Of a DNA stretch of 64,000 nucleotides, positions 1-9,286 are shown piece by piece. Each line of letters opens with the position of its first letter. Position 1 is the first letter of the stretch. The translations under genes were made by a program, and so were the position numbers. The notes beneath the pieces were generated by a model that saw only the letters and a program-made list of their open reading frames with translations, was not told the DNA's origin and made no database searches. This DNA comes from Polynucleobacter bastaniensis (GTDB lineage: Bacteria; Pseudomonadota; Gammaproteobacteria; Burkholderiales; Burkholderiaceae), in the NCBI RefSeq assembly GCF_018882205.1, contig NZ_JACVOU010000005.1, positions 204,955 through 268,954 of the forward strand. The letters are read 5' to 3'.

Positions 1-2
1 CC

Positions 3-770
3 TTCGCCAGCCAGAGCCAGGATGCAATCAAGACTGAGCAGAAAACTGCAGTCCTTGAGAACTGGTCCGACTGGAATGGGTGTGACTGGGTCATCGAAAC
101 TGTGGCCGAAAACCTTGCTCTGAAGCAAGAGATATTCCAATACCTTAACGAACGCGTTCCGGCGCATATTCCTATTGGTAGCAATAGCTCAGGATTTCCA
201 ATCAGCAAAATTGCTGCAGGCCTTAAAACTGCTAATCGCATGATGGGAGCCCATTACTTTATGCCAGCCGAGGTTGTTCCCCTGGTAGAGGTGGTCATGG
301 GAGAGAAAACGGAATTGGAATTTGCAGAACAAGCCTGCGGCCTTTACAAAAGTATTGGCAAAAAACCAGTTTTAGTAAAAAAAGATATTCCTGGGTTTTT
401 GGCGAATCGCATTCAGCATGCACTTATGCGTGAAGCCCTATCACTTGTACAAGAGGGAATTGCAAGCCCTGAGGATATTGATGACGCGGTACGTTATAGC
501 TTTGGCTTTCGATATGCTGCCGTTGGTCCAATGACCCAAAAAGAGATCTCAGGATGGGATGGGATGGCCAATGCCGCAAAAGAGATTTATCCCTCGCTTT
601 CTAACATCACTACCCTACCTCCGAAGGTAGTACAGCTGATGAGCGAAGGAAAAACAGGTATGAAATCTGGCGAAGGTTTCAGAAAGTGGACGCCAGAAGA
701 GATACGGCAAGTTTCAGACTCCTACTCCAGGAGACTGAAGGCTGCTTTCGATGTTCTTAATATTGAATAG
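3..770 (+). CDS. 3-hydroxyacyl-CoA dehydrogenase family protein, 5' end outside window
   Basis: The frame is open from the window edge, so the N-terminal part of the NAD-binding fold is missing; the GTG at 102 is an internal codon. Upstream in-frame residues read DWVIETVAENLALKQEIF, the typical second half of the 3-hydroxyacyl-CoA dehydrogenase Rossmann domain. They are followed by the C-terminal helical domain with VKKDIPGFLANRI and PEDIDDAVR. The family oxidises a 3-hydroxy group with NAD+; substrates include 3-hydroxyacyl-CoA, but also gulonate or carnitine in related enzymes. With sugar-acid-type genes next door, a hydroxy-acid substrate is as likely as a fatty acyl-CoA. The 3' end overlaps the end of the convergent enolase-superfamily gene by 14 bp. 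Confidence 0.85.
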   Translation, partial: FASQSQDAIKTEQKTAVLENWSDWNGCDWVIETVAENLALKQEIFQYLNERVPAHIPIGSNSSGFPISKIAAGLKTANRMMGAHYFMPAEVVPLVEVVMGEKTELEFAEQACGLYKSIGKKPVLVKKDIPGFLANRIQHALMREALSLVQEGIASPEDIDDAVRYSFGFRYAAVGPMTQKEISGWDGMANAAKEIYPSLSNITTLPPKVVQLMSEGKTGMKSGEGFRKWTPEEIRQVSDSYSRRLKAAFDVLNIE

Positions 771-1902
771 CCGAATATCCCTTAGCAATGACTTCCTTTA
801 CTCGATCGATGTTTGGAGTTACACCAAGGCCGCTGGGTGCTAGTTGGCTCACTTTGATGCTTCCCTGCTCGGCTATCAATGGCGTGTCACAGATATCAAA
901 CTTCAAGTACTGATTTGACATGCTAAAACCCCAATTCACTTTGCCTATTGCAAATCCTAGAGATGCAGTAGCTGCCGCCGATAAGGAAGTCTCCGCAACC
1001 TTACACGCTAAATTGAGTGAGAGCTTATGTCGCTCAAGTAATTGGGCGCACTCAAGTGCCTGCATCACTCCCCCCGTTTTAATCAGCTTTAAGCTTGCTC
1101 CACTGAATGCCTTAGCCTCGATTAATTGCTCTAGCTCGGCAAGGCCATGGACCGACTCATCTAATCCGATTGGAATAGGGGAACTCTTATTGAGTAGTAC
1201 AAAATCTGCCATGGGCAGCTCTGTAGAAATCAATTGCTCGGCAAACGTTAATTTACTTGCTGACTCTGACTGGCAAAATCGAAGTGCGTCTGTCAAAGTG
1301 AGTGCGCAGTTTGCATCAACAGAGATGACATCATCCTCCAAGGCATCGCACAATACTTTCACCCGATGCAGATCCTCATCAAGCGAGAGAGAGCCAATTT
1401 TAATTTTCCAGTGCTTAAATCCAAGCTCACGAAATGCCTTGGCATCGCTCAGCTCTTTGTCCAATGAGCCGCCCAACATTCTCAACAAGGGTATGGGTGC
1501 AGGTACAGCATCTGGCAAGACGCCACTTACACTTCGTAGATATCGCCATAAGGGGATGGATAGCTCTTGCGTATATAAATCCAGCAAAGCCATCTCTAGA
1601 CAAGACTTTGCTGATGCATTGGCATACAAAATTCGATTAAAAACACTTGCAAATTCGGTTGGCTCGCTCCAATCTATTGGCAATCCATATTCCACTAAAT
1701 ACTTAATGCTAGCAACGAGACTATCCAGGCTTTCCCCGGTCATCAAAGGTGCGACCGAGGCCTCACCCCAGCCCTGTCGACCCTTGTCGTCAGTTAAACA
1801 GAGCAGCACCGTTTTTGCATCCACTACCATTTCACGAGACATCTTGATGGGCTCGATAAGAGGAATGGATAAGGGGTAGATTTCAGCGCATTTGATTTTC
1901 AT
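757..1902 (-). CDS. Mandelate racemase/muconate lactonizing enzyme family protein (enolase superfamily)
   Basis: A 381-residue protein with the N-terminal capping domain and C-terminal barrel of the enolase superfamily. The muconate-cycloisomerase-type active site is visible: K166-x-K168 (HWKIKIGS), metal ligands D196 (VDANC), E222 (FAEQL) and D248/E249 (GLDES), and a second lysine near 272-275 (LKLIKTGG). These enzymes remove a proton alpha to a carboxylate and cause cycloisomerisation, racemisation or dehydration. The exact substrate cannot be read from sequence. It is divergent from the Bug receptor gene with a 63-bp gap, and with the UxaA-family gene suggests catabolism of a hydroxy or sugar acid. 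A 319-residue frame on the other strand is a shadow. Confidence 0.85.
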   Translation of the reverse strand: MKIKCAEIYPLSIPLIEPIKMSREMVVDAKTVLLCLTDDKGRQGWGEASVAPLMTGESLDSLVASIKYLVEYGLPIDWSEPTEFASVFNRILYANASAKSCLEMALLDLYTQELSIPLWRYLRSVSGVLPDAVPAPIPLLRMLGGSLDKELSDAKAFRELGFKHWKIKIGSLSLDEDLHRVKVLCDALEDDVISVDANCALTLTDALRFCQSESASKLTFAEQLISTELPMADFVLLNKSSPIPIGLDESVHGLAELEQLIEAKAFSGASLKLIKTGGVMQALECAQLLERHKLSLNLACKVAETSLSAAATASLGFAIGKVNWGFSMSNQYLKFDICDTPLIAEQGSIKVSQLAPSGLGVTPNIDRVKEVIAKGYSAIQY

Positions 1903-1965
1903 TTTTGCTTTATGAGCTTTGACAAAATAGTTTTGATTTAAAAATAATATCTAGGAGAACAATAC

Positions 1966-2928
1966 ATGAGAAAAATCATCTTTACCTTACTGGCTTTAGG
2001 AATCACTCTGCCATCGCTAGCAAGCGCACAAGGATATCCGAGCCAACCGATTAAGCTAATCATCCCATTTGCAGCTGGTGGACCATCAGACGTACTCGCT
2101 CGAGGATTTTCTCCTAAGCTTGGTGAAAATCTAGGCCAGCCCATCATCATTGAAAACAAACCCGGTGCGGGAGCCAATTTAGCTGCGGAGTATGTAGTCA
2201 ACTCTAAAGGCGATGGTTACACACTCTTTCTAATGCTTGTGGGTACTCAAGCCATTAATGAAACCTTGTATAAAAAACTCAATTACAACGTTGTTAAAGA
2301 TTTTGCCCCGGTCTCACTAGTCGCCTCCTCTTCACTAATGTTGGTAGCCAACCCTGGTGTACCTGTAAAAACGGTTGCAGAGTTAATAGCGTTTGATAAA
2401 GCCAATCCTGGTAAAGTCAGCTTTGGCTCTTCGGGTGCGGCCACACCACTCCATTTGGCGGGTGAGTTATTTAATACTCAAGCAGGAACTAATATTCTTC
2501 ATGTGCCATACAAAGGTGCGGCTCCTGCATTAACAGATGTACTGGGTGGACAGATTCAAACAGCTATTGTTGGCACCCCAGCAGCGCTACCTTACGTCAA
2601 GTCTGGAAAGCTGACTGGATTGGGTGTCACTAGCTTAAAGCGGTCTCCAAATGCTCCAGAAATTCCAGCCATATCAGAGACCCTGCCGAAATTTGACGTA
2701 GAACTGGTTTATGCCATTGTTGCGCCAGCAAGCACACCAAAGGTAATTGTGGAAAAATTAAATGCCCAGCTAGCCAATGTGCTGAACAACCCTGAAATTA
2801 AATCCCAATTGAACGCAAGAGGATTTGATGTTGTCACCAGTACCCCGGGTCAGCTTGGTGACTACATTAAATCTGAAGTTGCTAAGTGGGCGCCGATTGT
2901 CAAAAAATCAGGTGTTACTGCAGAATAA
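1966..2928 (+). CDS. Tripartite tricarboxylate transporter substrate-binding protein (Bug/TctC family)
   Basis: A 320-residue exported protein. Residues 1-22 form a signal peptide ending ASA-QG. The Bug hallmark follows: YPSQPIKLIIPFAAGGPSD near the start, where the small-residue loop binds the ligand carboxylate, then NKPGAGANLAAEYV. Members capture carboxylic acids in the periplasm and either feed a TctAB permease or act as stand-alone sensors; no TctA or TctB gene lies nearby, a common situation in Burkholderiales. The RBS is TAGGAG, about 8 bases before the ATG. The UxaA-family gene starts 28 bp after its stop, so the two are probably co-transcribed. Confidence 0.93.
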   Translation: MRKIIFTLLALGITLPSLASAQGYPSQPIKLIIPFAAGGPSDVLARGFSPKLGENLGQPIIIENKPGAGANLAAEYVVNSKGDGYTLFLMLVGTQAINETLYKKLNYNVVKDFAPVSLVASSSLMLVANPGVPVKTVAELIAFDKANPGKVSFGSSGAATPLHLAGELFNTQAGTNILHVPYKGAAPALTDVLGGQIQTAIVGTPAALPYVKSGKLTGLGVTSLKRSPNAPEIPAISETLPKFDVELVYAIVAPASTPKVIVEKLNAQLANVLNNPEIKSQLNARGFDVVTSTPGQLGDYIKSEVAKWAPIVKKSGVTAE

Positions 2929-2956
2929 TGAAAAATATACTAATCGAAAGTCACTC

Positions 2957-4504
2957 ATGATTGAAGCATCTGAAAAAAAATTAGCTGGCGCAATTATTCG
3001 CTTGCATCCAAATGATAATATTGTTGTTGCTCGAGTTGATGTTGCTATTGGCGAGCAAGTACCCAGTGAGAATTTCACGAGCCGTAGCCAAGTACCTGCG
3101 GGTTATAAGATCGCTACAAAGAGAATCTTGAAGGGTGAGCCCATCCTCAAATACAACGTCACCGTGGGCTTTGCTAATACCAATATTGAGCCTGGCATGA
3201 TGGTCCACAGTCACAACACCGAGTTTCGTGAATTCGATCGTGACTATGCTTATGCAAGCGAATACAAGCCCACCACCCTTCTTCCGGAATCTGAGCGTGC
3301 AACATTTCAAGGTTACGTGCGCGCCAATGGAAAAGTAGGTACGCGTAATTTCATCGGCATTCTATCAACCGTCAATTGCTCTGCAACGGTGGTCAATAAA
3401 ATTGCTGACTGGTTCACGCCCGAGAGCTTGAAAGACTACCCAAATATCGATGGTGTAGTTGCCTTTAGTCACGGTATCGGCTGTGGCATGGAAATGAGTG
3501 GCGAGCCAATGCAACTACTTCGTAGAACGATGGCAGGTTATGCACAGCATCCTAACCTCGCTGCAGCCCTCATCATTGGCTTAGGTTGCGAGCGTAATCA
3601 GCTAAAAGGATTGATGGAGCAAGAGGCTTTGCAAGAAAACTCTACCTTGCACACCTTCATCATGCAAGAGACTGGTGGCACACGGAAAACGATTGAAGCA
3701 GGAATTGAAGCCGTCAAAGCACTCCTGCCAGAAGCCAATAAAGCAAAGCGTCAAACTGTTTCTGCGAGCCATTTATGTGTTGGCTTGCAATGCGGTGGAT
3801 CAGATGGATTCTCTTCTATCACCGCAAACCCAGCATTAGGCGCTGCGGTAGATATTTTGTCGCGCCATGGTGGCACAGGCATTCTTTCTGAAACGCCAGA
3901 AATTTATGGGGTTGAGCACACACTTACCCGTAGAGCCGCTACTAAAGAAATCGGCGAGAAGCTCATTAAACGAATTCGCTGGTGGAAAGATGAATATTCC
4001 GTTGGTCGTGATGTACAGATCAATGGGCAAGTGAGCCCCGGTAATCAAATTGGTGGTCTTGCTAATATCTTTGAGAAGTCGCTCGGCTCTTCTATGAAAG
4101 GCGGCACTGGGCCTCTGATGGAAGTCTATCGATATGCAGAGCCAGTTACAGCCAAGGGTTTTGTATTTATGGATACACCTGGCTTTGATCCCGTCTCCGC
4201 AACTGGTCAAATTGCAGGTGGAGCAAACCTGATTGCCTTCACTACTGGACGTGGCTCTATGTTTGGCTCTAAACCAGCACCTTGCATCAAGCTTGCTACT
4301 AATACGCCTATGTATCAAAGGCTAACTGAAGATATGGATATCAATTGCGGGGAGATCTTAGATGGCACGGTTTCCGTTCAAGAGATGGGCCAACGTATTT
4401 TTGAACTCTTCCTCAGGACAGCCTCAGGAGAGGCTTCTAAAAGTGAATTGTTGGGTCTAGGTGACTATGAATTCGTGCCTTGGCAAGTGGGTGTCATGAG
4501 CTAA
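2957..4504 (+). CDS. UxaA family hydro-lyase (altronate/galactarate dehydratase-like)
   Basis: A 515-residue protein with an N-terminal SAF domain (residues about 12-95) and the large UxaA catalytic region, marked by GTRNFIGILSTVNCSATV, FSHGIGCGMEM and GLGCERNQL. The cysteines are probably ligands of an iron centre. The family dehydrates sugar acids such as altronate or galactarate. I start it at the ATG at 2957 because an upstream in-frame start would overlap the Bug gene by about 100 bp and adds residues without family resemblance. It shares a transcript with the Bug receptor and is followed by a good rho-independent terminator. The real substrate is unknown. Confidence 0.88.
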   Translation: MIEASEKKLAGAIIRLHPNDNIVVARVDVAIGEQVPSENFTSRSQVPAGYKIATKRILKGEPILKYNVTVGFANTNIEPGMMVHSHNTEFREFDRDYAYASEYKPTTLLPESERATFQGYVRANGKVGTRNFIGILSTVNCSATVVNKIADWFTPESLKDYPNIDGVVAFSHGIGCGMEMSGEPMQLLRRTMAGYAQHPNLAAALIIGLGCERNQLKGLMEQEALQENSTLHTFIMQETGGTRKTIEAGIEAVKALLPEANKAKRQTVSASHLCVGLQCGGSDGFSSITANPALGAAVDILSRHGGTGILSETPEIYGVEHTLTRRAATKEIGEKLIKRIRWWKDEYSVGRDVQINGQVSPGNQIGGLANIFEKSLGSSMKGGTGPLMEVYRYAEPVTAKGFVFMDTPGFDPVSATGQIAGGANLIAFTTGRGSMFGSKPAPCIKLATNTPMYQRLTEDMDINCGEILDGTVSVQEMGQRIFELFLRTASGEASKSELLGLGDYEFVPWQVGVMS

Positions 4505-4533
4505 TGAAAGACTCCACCTCACATTAGCGATCA

Positions 4534-4558
4534 GCGGGCATTTAGCCCGCTTTTTCTT
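4534..4558 (+). terminator. Rho-independent terminator after the UxaA-family gene
   Basis: A perfect 6-bp GC stem, GCGGGC / GCCCGC, with a 5-base loop ATTTA and a TTTTTC tract immediately after, about 30 bp past the stop codon. It closes the Bug receptor/UxaA operon and separates it from cbpA. Confidence 0.85.
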
Positions 4559-4636
4559 TGCCTAAAAGAAGCTAAAAATCAGCGCCGGGGACTGTAGAAT
4601 TAATACTATTGAATCAATCAGGACTTCATTCGGCTT

Positions 4637-5596
4637 ATGAAATTCAGGGACTACTATGAAACACTCGGTGTAGCGCGTGGCGCCACTGAAGCAGAAATTA
4701 AAGCGGCTTACCGAAAGTTAGCGCGCAAATATCATCCAGACGTAAATAAAGAGGCTGGAGCGGAAGAGCAATTTAAAGAAGTTGGTGAGGCCTACGCCGT
4801 TCTCAAAGATACTGAGAAGCGCGTTGCCTACGATCGTATGGGCGCTAACTGGAAAAATGGTCAAGACTTCACCCCCCCTCCAAACTGGAATGAGGGCTTT
4901 GAGTATTCTGATAGCAACTTTGGTGGCGGCTACGAGGGCGATCAAAGTGAATTCTTTGAATCTCTGTTCGGTAGAGGGCGTCATACTCAAGGCGGTAGGG
5001 GTGGTAACCCACGCCAAGGCATGAACTTCAAGGGGCAAGATCATCATGCCAAGATATTGATTGATCTGGCGGATGCCTATAACGGCGCACAACGAACTAT
5101 TGCCCTGCATATGCCCACGCAAGATGCTAACGGCCATGTCAGCACCCAAGAACGTAAGCTCGATGTCAGTATTCCGAAGGGTATTAAGGCTGGACAAAAT
5201 CTACGCTTGGCTGGTCAGGGCGGCCCAGGTATGGGATCTGGTGGCGCGGGTGACTTGTACCTTGAAATTGATTTCCACCCCAACCCCATCTATCGCGTAG
5301 ATGGCAAAGACGTTTATCTGGATTTACCGCTGGCCCCATGGGAAGCAGCGCTTGGAACTACCGTCAACATTCCAACTCCTGCAGGCTCAACTTTAGAGCT
5401 GAAGATTCCAGCGGGTACAGCAACTGGCCGTAAGATGCGACTCAAAGAAAAGGGAATCCCTAGCAAAGAGGCGGGCGATCTATATGTAGTACCAAACATT
5501 GTTTTGCCTGGCGCCGAAACTGATGCGCAAAAAGAAGCTTATCAAGCGCTGGAGAAAGCTTTTGATTTCAAACCCAGAAACCATTTGAAGGGATGA
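4637..5596 (+). CDS. cbpA: DnaJ-family co-chaperone, CbpA-like
   Basis: A 319-residue class II J-protein. The J domain is at residues 5-70 with the HPD motif in KYHPDVNKE, which stimulates the DnaK ATPase. A Gly/Phe/Arg-rich linker follows (about 75-135), then the two beta-barrel substrate-binding domains typical of CbpA/DnaJ C-terminal regions. There is no CxxCxGxG zinc finger, which distinguishes it from DnaJ proper. Length and layout fit CbpA, a stress co-chaperone that in enterobacteria also binds curved DNA. The next gene starts 4 bp later and encodes a CbpM-like partner, supporting the assignment. Confidence 0.9.
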   Translation: MKFRDYYETLGVARGATEAEIKAAYRKLARKYHPDVNKEAGAEEQFKEVGEAYAVLKDTEKRVAYDRMGANWKNGQDFTPPPNWNEGFEYSDSNFGGGYEGDQSEFFESLFGRGRHTQGGRGGNPRQGMNFKGQDHHAKILIDLADAYNGAQRTIALHMPTQDANGHVSTQERKLDVSIPKGIKAGQNLRLAGQGGPGMGSGGAGDLYLEIDFHPNPIYRVDGKDVYLDLPLAPWEAALGTTVNIPTPAGSTLELKIPAGTATGRKMRLKEKGIPSKEAGDLYVVPNIVLPGAETDAQKEAYQALEKAFDFKPRNHLKG

Positions 5597-5600
5597 GAAT

Positions 5601-5918
5601 ATGACACAAACACAAATCACCTGGATTACAGGTAGCGTTGTTGAAGAAGAAGTGCATATGAGTATTGTGGAAATTTCGCGAGCGACACGTGCACCAGAGG
5701 ATCTGATCATGTCATGGGTATCCGAAGGTGTTCTCAGCCCTGCGGGCTCATCCCCAGAGGACTGGCGCTTTAGTGGAGAGTCCCTCAAGCGCGCAAAGAC
5801 TGCTGCTCATCTGACTCATGATCTAGAGCTCAACACTCCTGGAGTCGCTTTAGCACTTGATCTTCTAGATGAAATCAGTCGTCTTCGTAATCAGATTCTT
5901 CGTGAAAAAATAATTTAA
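5601..5918 (+). CDS. cbpM: CbpM-like chaperone modulator
   Basis: A 105-residue protein with a MerR-like winged-helix N-terminal part (VEISRATRAPEDLIMSWVSEG) and a C-terminal helix (LDLLDEISRLRNQIL). This matches the CbpM/Fe-S assembly modulator family, in which CbpM binds the J domain of CbpA and blocks its action on DnaK. It follows cbpA by 4 bp. The family is short and diverse, so the assignment rests on both the sequence pattern and the location. Confidence 0.8.
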   Translation: MTQTQITWITGSVVEEEVHMSIVEISRATRAPEDLIMSWVSEGVLSPAGSSPEDWRFSGESLKRAKTAAHLTHDLELNTPGVALALDLLDEISRLRNQILREKII

Positions 5919-5969
5919 GCTCCCGAGGGACTTAGCAACAGTGTACTTTGTAATTGAGGATAAAAATAA

Positions 5970-6641
5970 ATGACCGCATTGCCCTGTATTGAAATTGAAA
6001 CCGCTCCCAATCCAAGCACTGCTGTCATTTGGCTGCATGGTCTAGGAGCTGATGGCAATGACTTTGTACCCATCATTCCCCAACTCAATCTTTCCGAGTG
6101 CCCTGCTATTCGATTTGTTTTTCCAAGCGCGCCCTCTATGGCTGTCACAGTTAATGGTGGCTACGTGATGCCAGCCTGGTATGACATTACAGGGAGAACC
6201 GTCAACGACCGCGAAGATCTTGCTGGTATCCATAAATCAGCAGTAGCAATCTCAGAATTAATTGAACGAGAGGCAAGCCGCGGCATTGCCTATGAAAAAA
6301 TTGTTTTGGCTGGCTTCTCGCAAGGCTGCGCTATGTCCTTGCAGGTTGGCCTACGCTTTCAACATAAATTGGCTGGCATCATGGCGCTGTCAGGTTATTT
6401 GCCTCTAGCAAATACACTGGCTCTCGAGAGAAGCGAAGCTAATAGCAAGACGCCTATTTTTATGGCGCATGGCGTTTGGGATGCGGTGATCACTCCAGAG
6501 CGCGCAGAAGCCTCAGCCGATACTCTAGAAAAATTAGGCTATCAGGTGGATTGGAACACCTACCCAATGGAACACTCTCTTCATCCAGATGAGCTAGTAG
6601 ACATCTCTAGATTTTTGACTATGGTACTTAGCAAGTCATAA
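5970..6641 (+). CDS. Alpha/beta hydrolase, carboxylesterase/phospholipase family
   Basis: A 223-residue cytoplasmic hydrolase. It shows the family opening VIWLHGLGADGNDFVP (oxyanion-hole HGLG), the nucleophile elbow GFSQGC, the acid in GVWDAVITPE and the histidine in MEHSLHPDEL, a complete Ser-Asp-His triad. Length and order match the carboxylesterase family that includes Pseudomonas EstB and acyl-protein thioesterases. The natural substrate is unknown. It stands 51 bp after cbpM and may be co-transcribed; its 3' end meets the convergent ABC-F gene 11 bp away. Confidence 0.9.
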   Translation: MTALPCIEIETAPNPSTAVIWLHGLGADGNDFVPIIPQLNLSECPAIRFVFPSAPSMAVTVNGGYVMPAWYDITGRTVNDREDLAGIHKSAVAISELIEREASRGIAYEKIVLAGFSQGCAMSLQVGLRFQHKLAGIMALSGYLPLANTLALERSEANSKTPIFMAHGVWDAVITPERAEASADTLEKLGYQVDWNTYPMEHSLHPDELVDISRFLTMVLSKS

Positions 6642-6652
6642 ACTAGATTGAA

Positions 6653-8584
6653 TTAAGATTCTGAGCGGCTTAAGAGTAGCTCCCAGCGCTGTAGTTTGAC
6701 ATCTAGATCGGCAGTGATTTCTGATAAGCGCGCTTGCATACTCGCCGCTAATTCAGGTTCATTCTTGTAAAGATCTGGATTACTCATGGCGATTCCAATA
6801 TCAGCCTGCTCCGTCTCCAAAGTTTCGATCTGCAAGGGCAGGACTTCTAATTCCTGACGCTCCTTACCATTGAGCTTACTCACCCCATTTTTTGCAGCAG
6901 CAGGTTTTGATTCAACTTTTGCCTCTGGTTTTAATTCTGGTTTTACTTCGGATTTCTCAGCAGCCTTCAGACCACCGTTGGCTGCACGAATCTTGTCTGA
7001 GCGCGCCTTCTGAATCTTCCAGTCCTCATAACCACCTTCATACTCGCGCCAGAATCCATCGCCCTCATTAGCGATGATGCTAGTCACTACGTTATCTAAG
7101 AAGTAGCGATCATGGCTGACTAAGAACACGGTGCCCTTATAGTCTTGAAGTAATTGCTCTAGCAAGTCTAGAGTATCGATATCTAAGTCATTGGTTGGCT
7201 CGTCTAAAACTAAGACGTTTGCAGGACGAGCAAATAAGCGCGCCAACAATAAGCGGTTACGCTCGCCACCAGACAAAGTACTCACTGGTGAATTGGTCCG
7301 CTCCGGTGCAAATAAGAAATCACTCAGATAGCTCTTGACGTGTTTCTTATTGCCATTAATTTCAATCCACTCGCTACCTGGGCTGATGTAATCTTCAAGC
7401 GAAGCGTTGAGATCGAGACCTTCACGCATTTGATCAAAATAAGCCACCTCAATACGAGTGCCCATCGTTGCCGTTCCAGAGTCTGGTGCAATAGTTCCGA
7501 GGATTAACTTTAGAAGCGTAGTCTTACCAGCACCGTTAGGCCCTAGCAGTCCCACTTTATCGCCACGCAAAATCGTTGCCGTGAAATCCTTCACAATCGG
7601 GCGCTCGTATGACTTAGAAACATTCTGTAGATCAGCAACAATCTTGCCGCTTCTGTCTCCCGCTGAAACTGCAAGCTTGACTTGCCCAACAGCATCACGT
7701 CTTTGCGAGCGAGTAGTACGAAGATTTTCTAAGCGTGCAATACGAGCAACGCTGCGAGTGCGCCTAGCCTCAACCCCTTTGCGAATCCAGACCTCTTCTT
7801 GAGCAAGTAATTTGTCTGCACGTGCGTTAGCCAAAGACTCTGAGTTCATTTCCTGATCTTTTAATACCTCATAGGCCGAGAAATTACCCGGGTAGGTACG
7901 CAAGATACCGCGATCGAGCTCAACAATCTGCGTACAGACGTTATCCAAGAAAGCGCGATCATGGGTAACCAAAATTACAGAGCCCTTGTACTCTTTCAAT
8001 AAATCTTCTAACCAAGAAATCGAATCTAAATCTAAATGGTTGGTAGGCTCATCCAGTAGCAATACATCTGGCATTTCTACCAGCGCACGAGCAAGAGCAA
8101 CCCGCTTCTTAGTTCCACCCGATAAAGTATTAATTTTGAGCTCAGCCTCTAGGTGTAGACGATCTAGCGTTTCATGAACGCGTTGTTCCCAATTCCAACC
8201 GCTTAAGGCTTCGAGTTGCGACTGGACTTCATCCAGGCGATGGTGAGCAGCATCGTCCCACTCTCCAATGCTGAGGGCTTCATATTCTTCACGCAGAGCT
8301 TTGGCTTGAGCTACGCCCTTCGATACGGCTTCAAAGACAGTCTCCTCAGCCTCAAAGATAGGCTCTTGTGGAACATAGGCAATGCGCAGACCCTGCTGAT
8401 ATTGCAACAGACCATCATCCATTTTTTCTATGCCAGCCAAGATCTTTAATAGAGAGGATTTGCCAGTGCCATTGCGGCCAATTAAGCCAACCCGCTCCCC
8501 AGATTCCAGTGAGAAAGCAGTGTTTGCGAGGAGATCAACATGGCCAAAAGCCAGTTTTGCATCAGTGAGTACGATTAAAGCCAT
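6653..8584 (-). CDS. uup: ABC-F family ATPase, Uup-like
   Basis: A 643-residue soluble protein with two ABC cassettes and no membrane segment. Cassette 1 has GLIGRNGTGKSS, LSGGTKKRVALA and LLLDEPTNHLD; cassette 2 has GLLGPNGAGKTT, LSGGERNRLLLA and LVLDEPTNDLD. Between them lies the charged linker helix typical of ABC-F proteins, and the C-terminus (about 570-640) is a coiled coil preceded by a Lys/Glu/Pro/Ala-rich stretch. That C-terminal coiled coil is characteristic of Uup, which binds branched DNA and the ribosome and affects transposon excision. It is monocistronic, between convergent neighbours. Confidence 0.88.
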   Translation of the reverse strand: MALIVLTDAKLAFGHVDLLANTAFSLESGERVGLIGRNGTGKSSLLKILAGIEKMDDGLLQYQQGLRIAYVPQEPIFEAEETVFEAVSKGVAQAKALREEYEALSIGEWDDAAHHRLDEVQSQLEALSGWNWEQRVHETLDRLHLEAELKINTLSGGTKKRVALARALVEMPDVLLLDEPTNHLDLDSISWLEDLLKEYKGSVILVTHDRAFLDNVCTQIVELDRGILRTYPGNFSAYEVLKDQEMNSESLANARADKLLAQEEVWIRKGVEARRTRSVARIARLENLRTTRSQRRDAVGQVKLAVSAGDRSGKIVADLQNVSKSYERPIVKDFTATILRGDKVGLLGPNGAGKTTLLKLILGTIAPDSGTATMGTRIEVAYFDQMREGLDLNASLEDYISPGSEWIEINGNKKHVKSYLSDFLFAPERTNSPVSTLSGGERNRLLLARLFARPANVLVLDEPTNDLDIDTLDLLEQLLQDYKGTVFLVSHDRYFLDNVVTSIIANEGDGFWREYEGGYEDWKIQKARSDKIRAANGGLKAAEKSEVKPELKPEAKVESKPAAAKNGVSKLNGKERQELEVLPLQIETLETEQADIGIAMSNPDLYKNEPELAASMQARLSEITADLDVKLQRWELLLSRSES

Positions 8585-8685
8585 GGCGACATTATCGTCA
8601 CTTCACCCAAAGTGGTGATATTTCCAATAAACATGGGATTGAGAAGTAGAATTTACTCAAGGAACACCTCCAAATAAAGGGATAA

Positions 8686-9282
8686 ATGACCTGCAAGCTC
8701 AGCCCTAGCGCTCCACGACTTATTCTCTTTGCTGGCCATGCGGGCACCGGTAAAACTACTTTAGCTAAAAAAGCGCTGCCCATCATTGTTGAGAAGACCG
8801 GGGAAAGCTTTTTCTTTTTAGATAAAGATACTGTTTATGGCGCCTATAGTGCCCATGTCATGGATCTCACCACCAAAAACCCCAATGATCGAGATAGTCC
8901 TTTTTATCTTCAGAACTTAAGGGATTGGGAATATGCAGGACTGATTGCCATCGCCAAAGAAAACCTACAGCTCGGGGTGAATGTCATCCTAGTGGGACCC
9001 TTCTCTAGTGAAATCCAAAGTGGTCGAATTTTTAAGCCGGAAGAACTTGGTGTACCCAGCGTATCGAGCATCAGAATTGCCTGGATTGATTTAGACGAGA
9101 GTGAAGCTAAAAGTCGTATAGAGCGACGCGCAGACCCGAGAGATGAATACAAACTACAGCATTGGGATCAATATACTAAGCGAAGAATAGAGCCTCCAAA
9201 GCATGCTGCAATACAACGCTTTGATAATTTACATTTTGATGAAATTCAGTTTGAGAAATTAATCGATCACTTAATTGACTAA
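8686..9282 (+). CDS. AAA-type P-loop ATPase/kinase-like protein
   Basis: A 198-residue protein with a clear Walker A motif near its start (FAGHAGTGKTTLAKK) and a kinase-like layout: a FFLDKDTVYG segment after the first helix, VNVILVGPFSSE as a probable Walker B strand, and an arginine-rich segment (SRIERRADPRDEYK) resembling the lid of small-molecule kinases. It most resembles the AAA_33/zeta-toxin-like kinase group, in which proteins phosphorylate small molecules, but no specific substrate can be named. It stands alone, about 100 bp upstream-divergent from the ABC-F gene and convergent with the FAD oxidoreductase. Confidence 0.7.
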   Translation: MTCKLSPSAPRLILFAGHAGTGKTTLAKKALPIIVEKTGESFFFLDKDTVYGAYSAHVMDLTTKNPNDRDSPFYLQNLRDWEYAGLIAIAKENLQLGVNVILVGPFSSEIQSGRIFKPEELGVPSVSSIRIAWIDLDESEAKSRIERRADPRDEYKLQHWDQYTKRRIEPPKHAAIQRFDNLHFDEIQFEKLIDHLID

Positions 9283-9286
9283 CTAT

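Noticed and set aside
920..1879. A 319-residue frame opposite the enolase-superfamily gene
   Set aside because: It has no recognisable motif and lies wholly on the other strand of a gene with a complete active site.
3836..4318. A 160-residue frame opposite the UxaA-family gene
   Set aside because: Shadow frame; no family features, no ribosome binding site.
7458..8618. Several frames opposite the ABC-F gene
   Set aside because: All are reverse-strand shadows of the two ABC cassettes.
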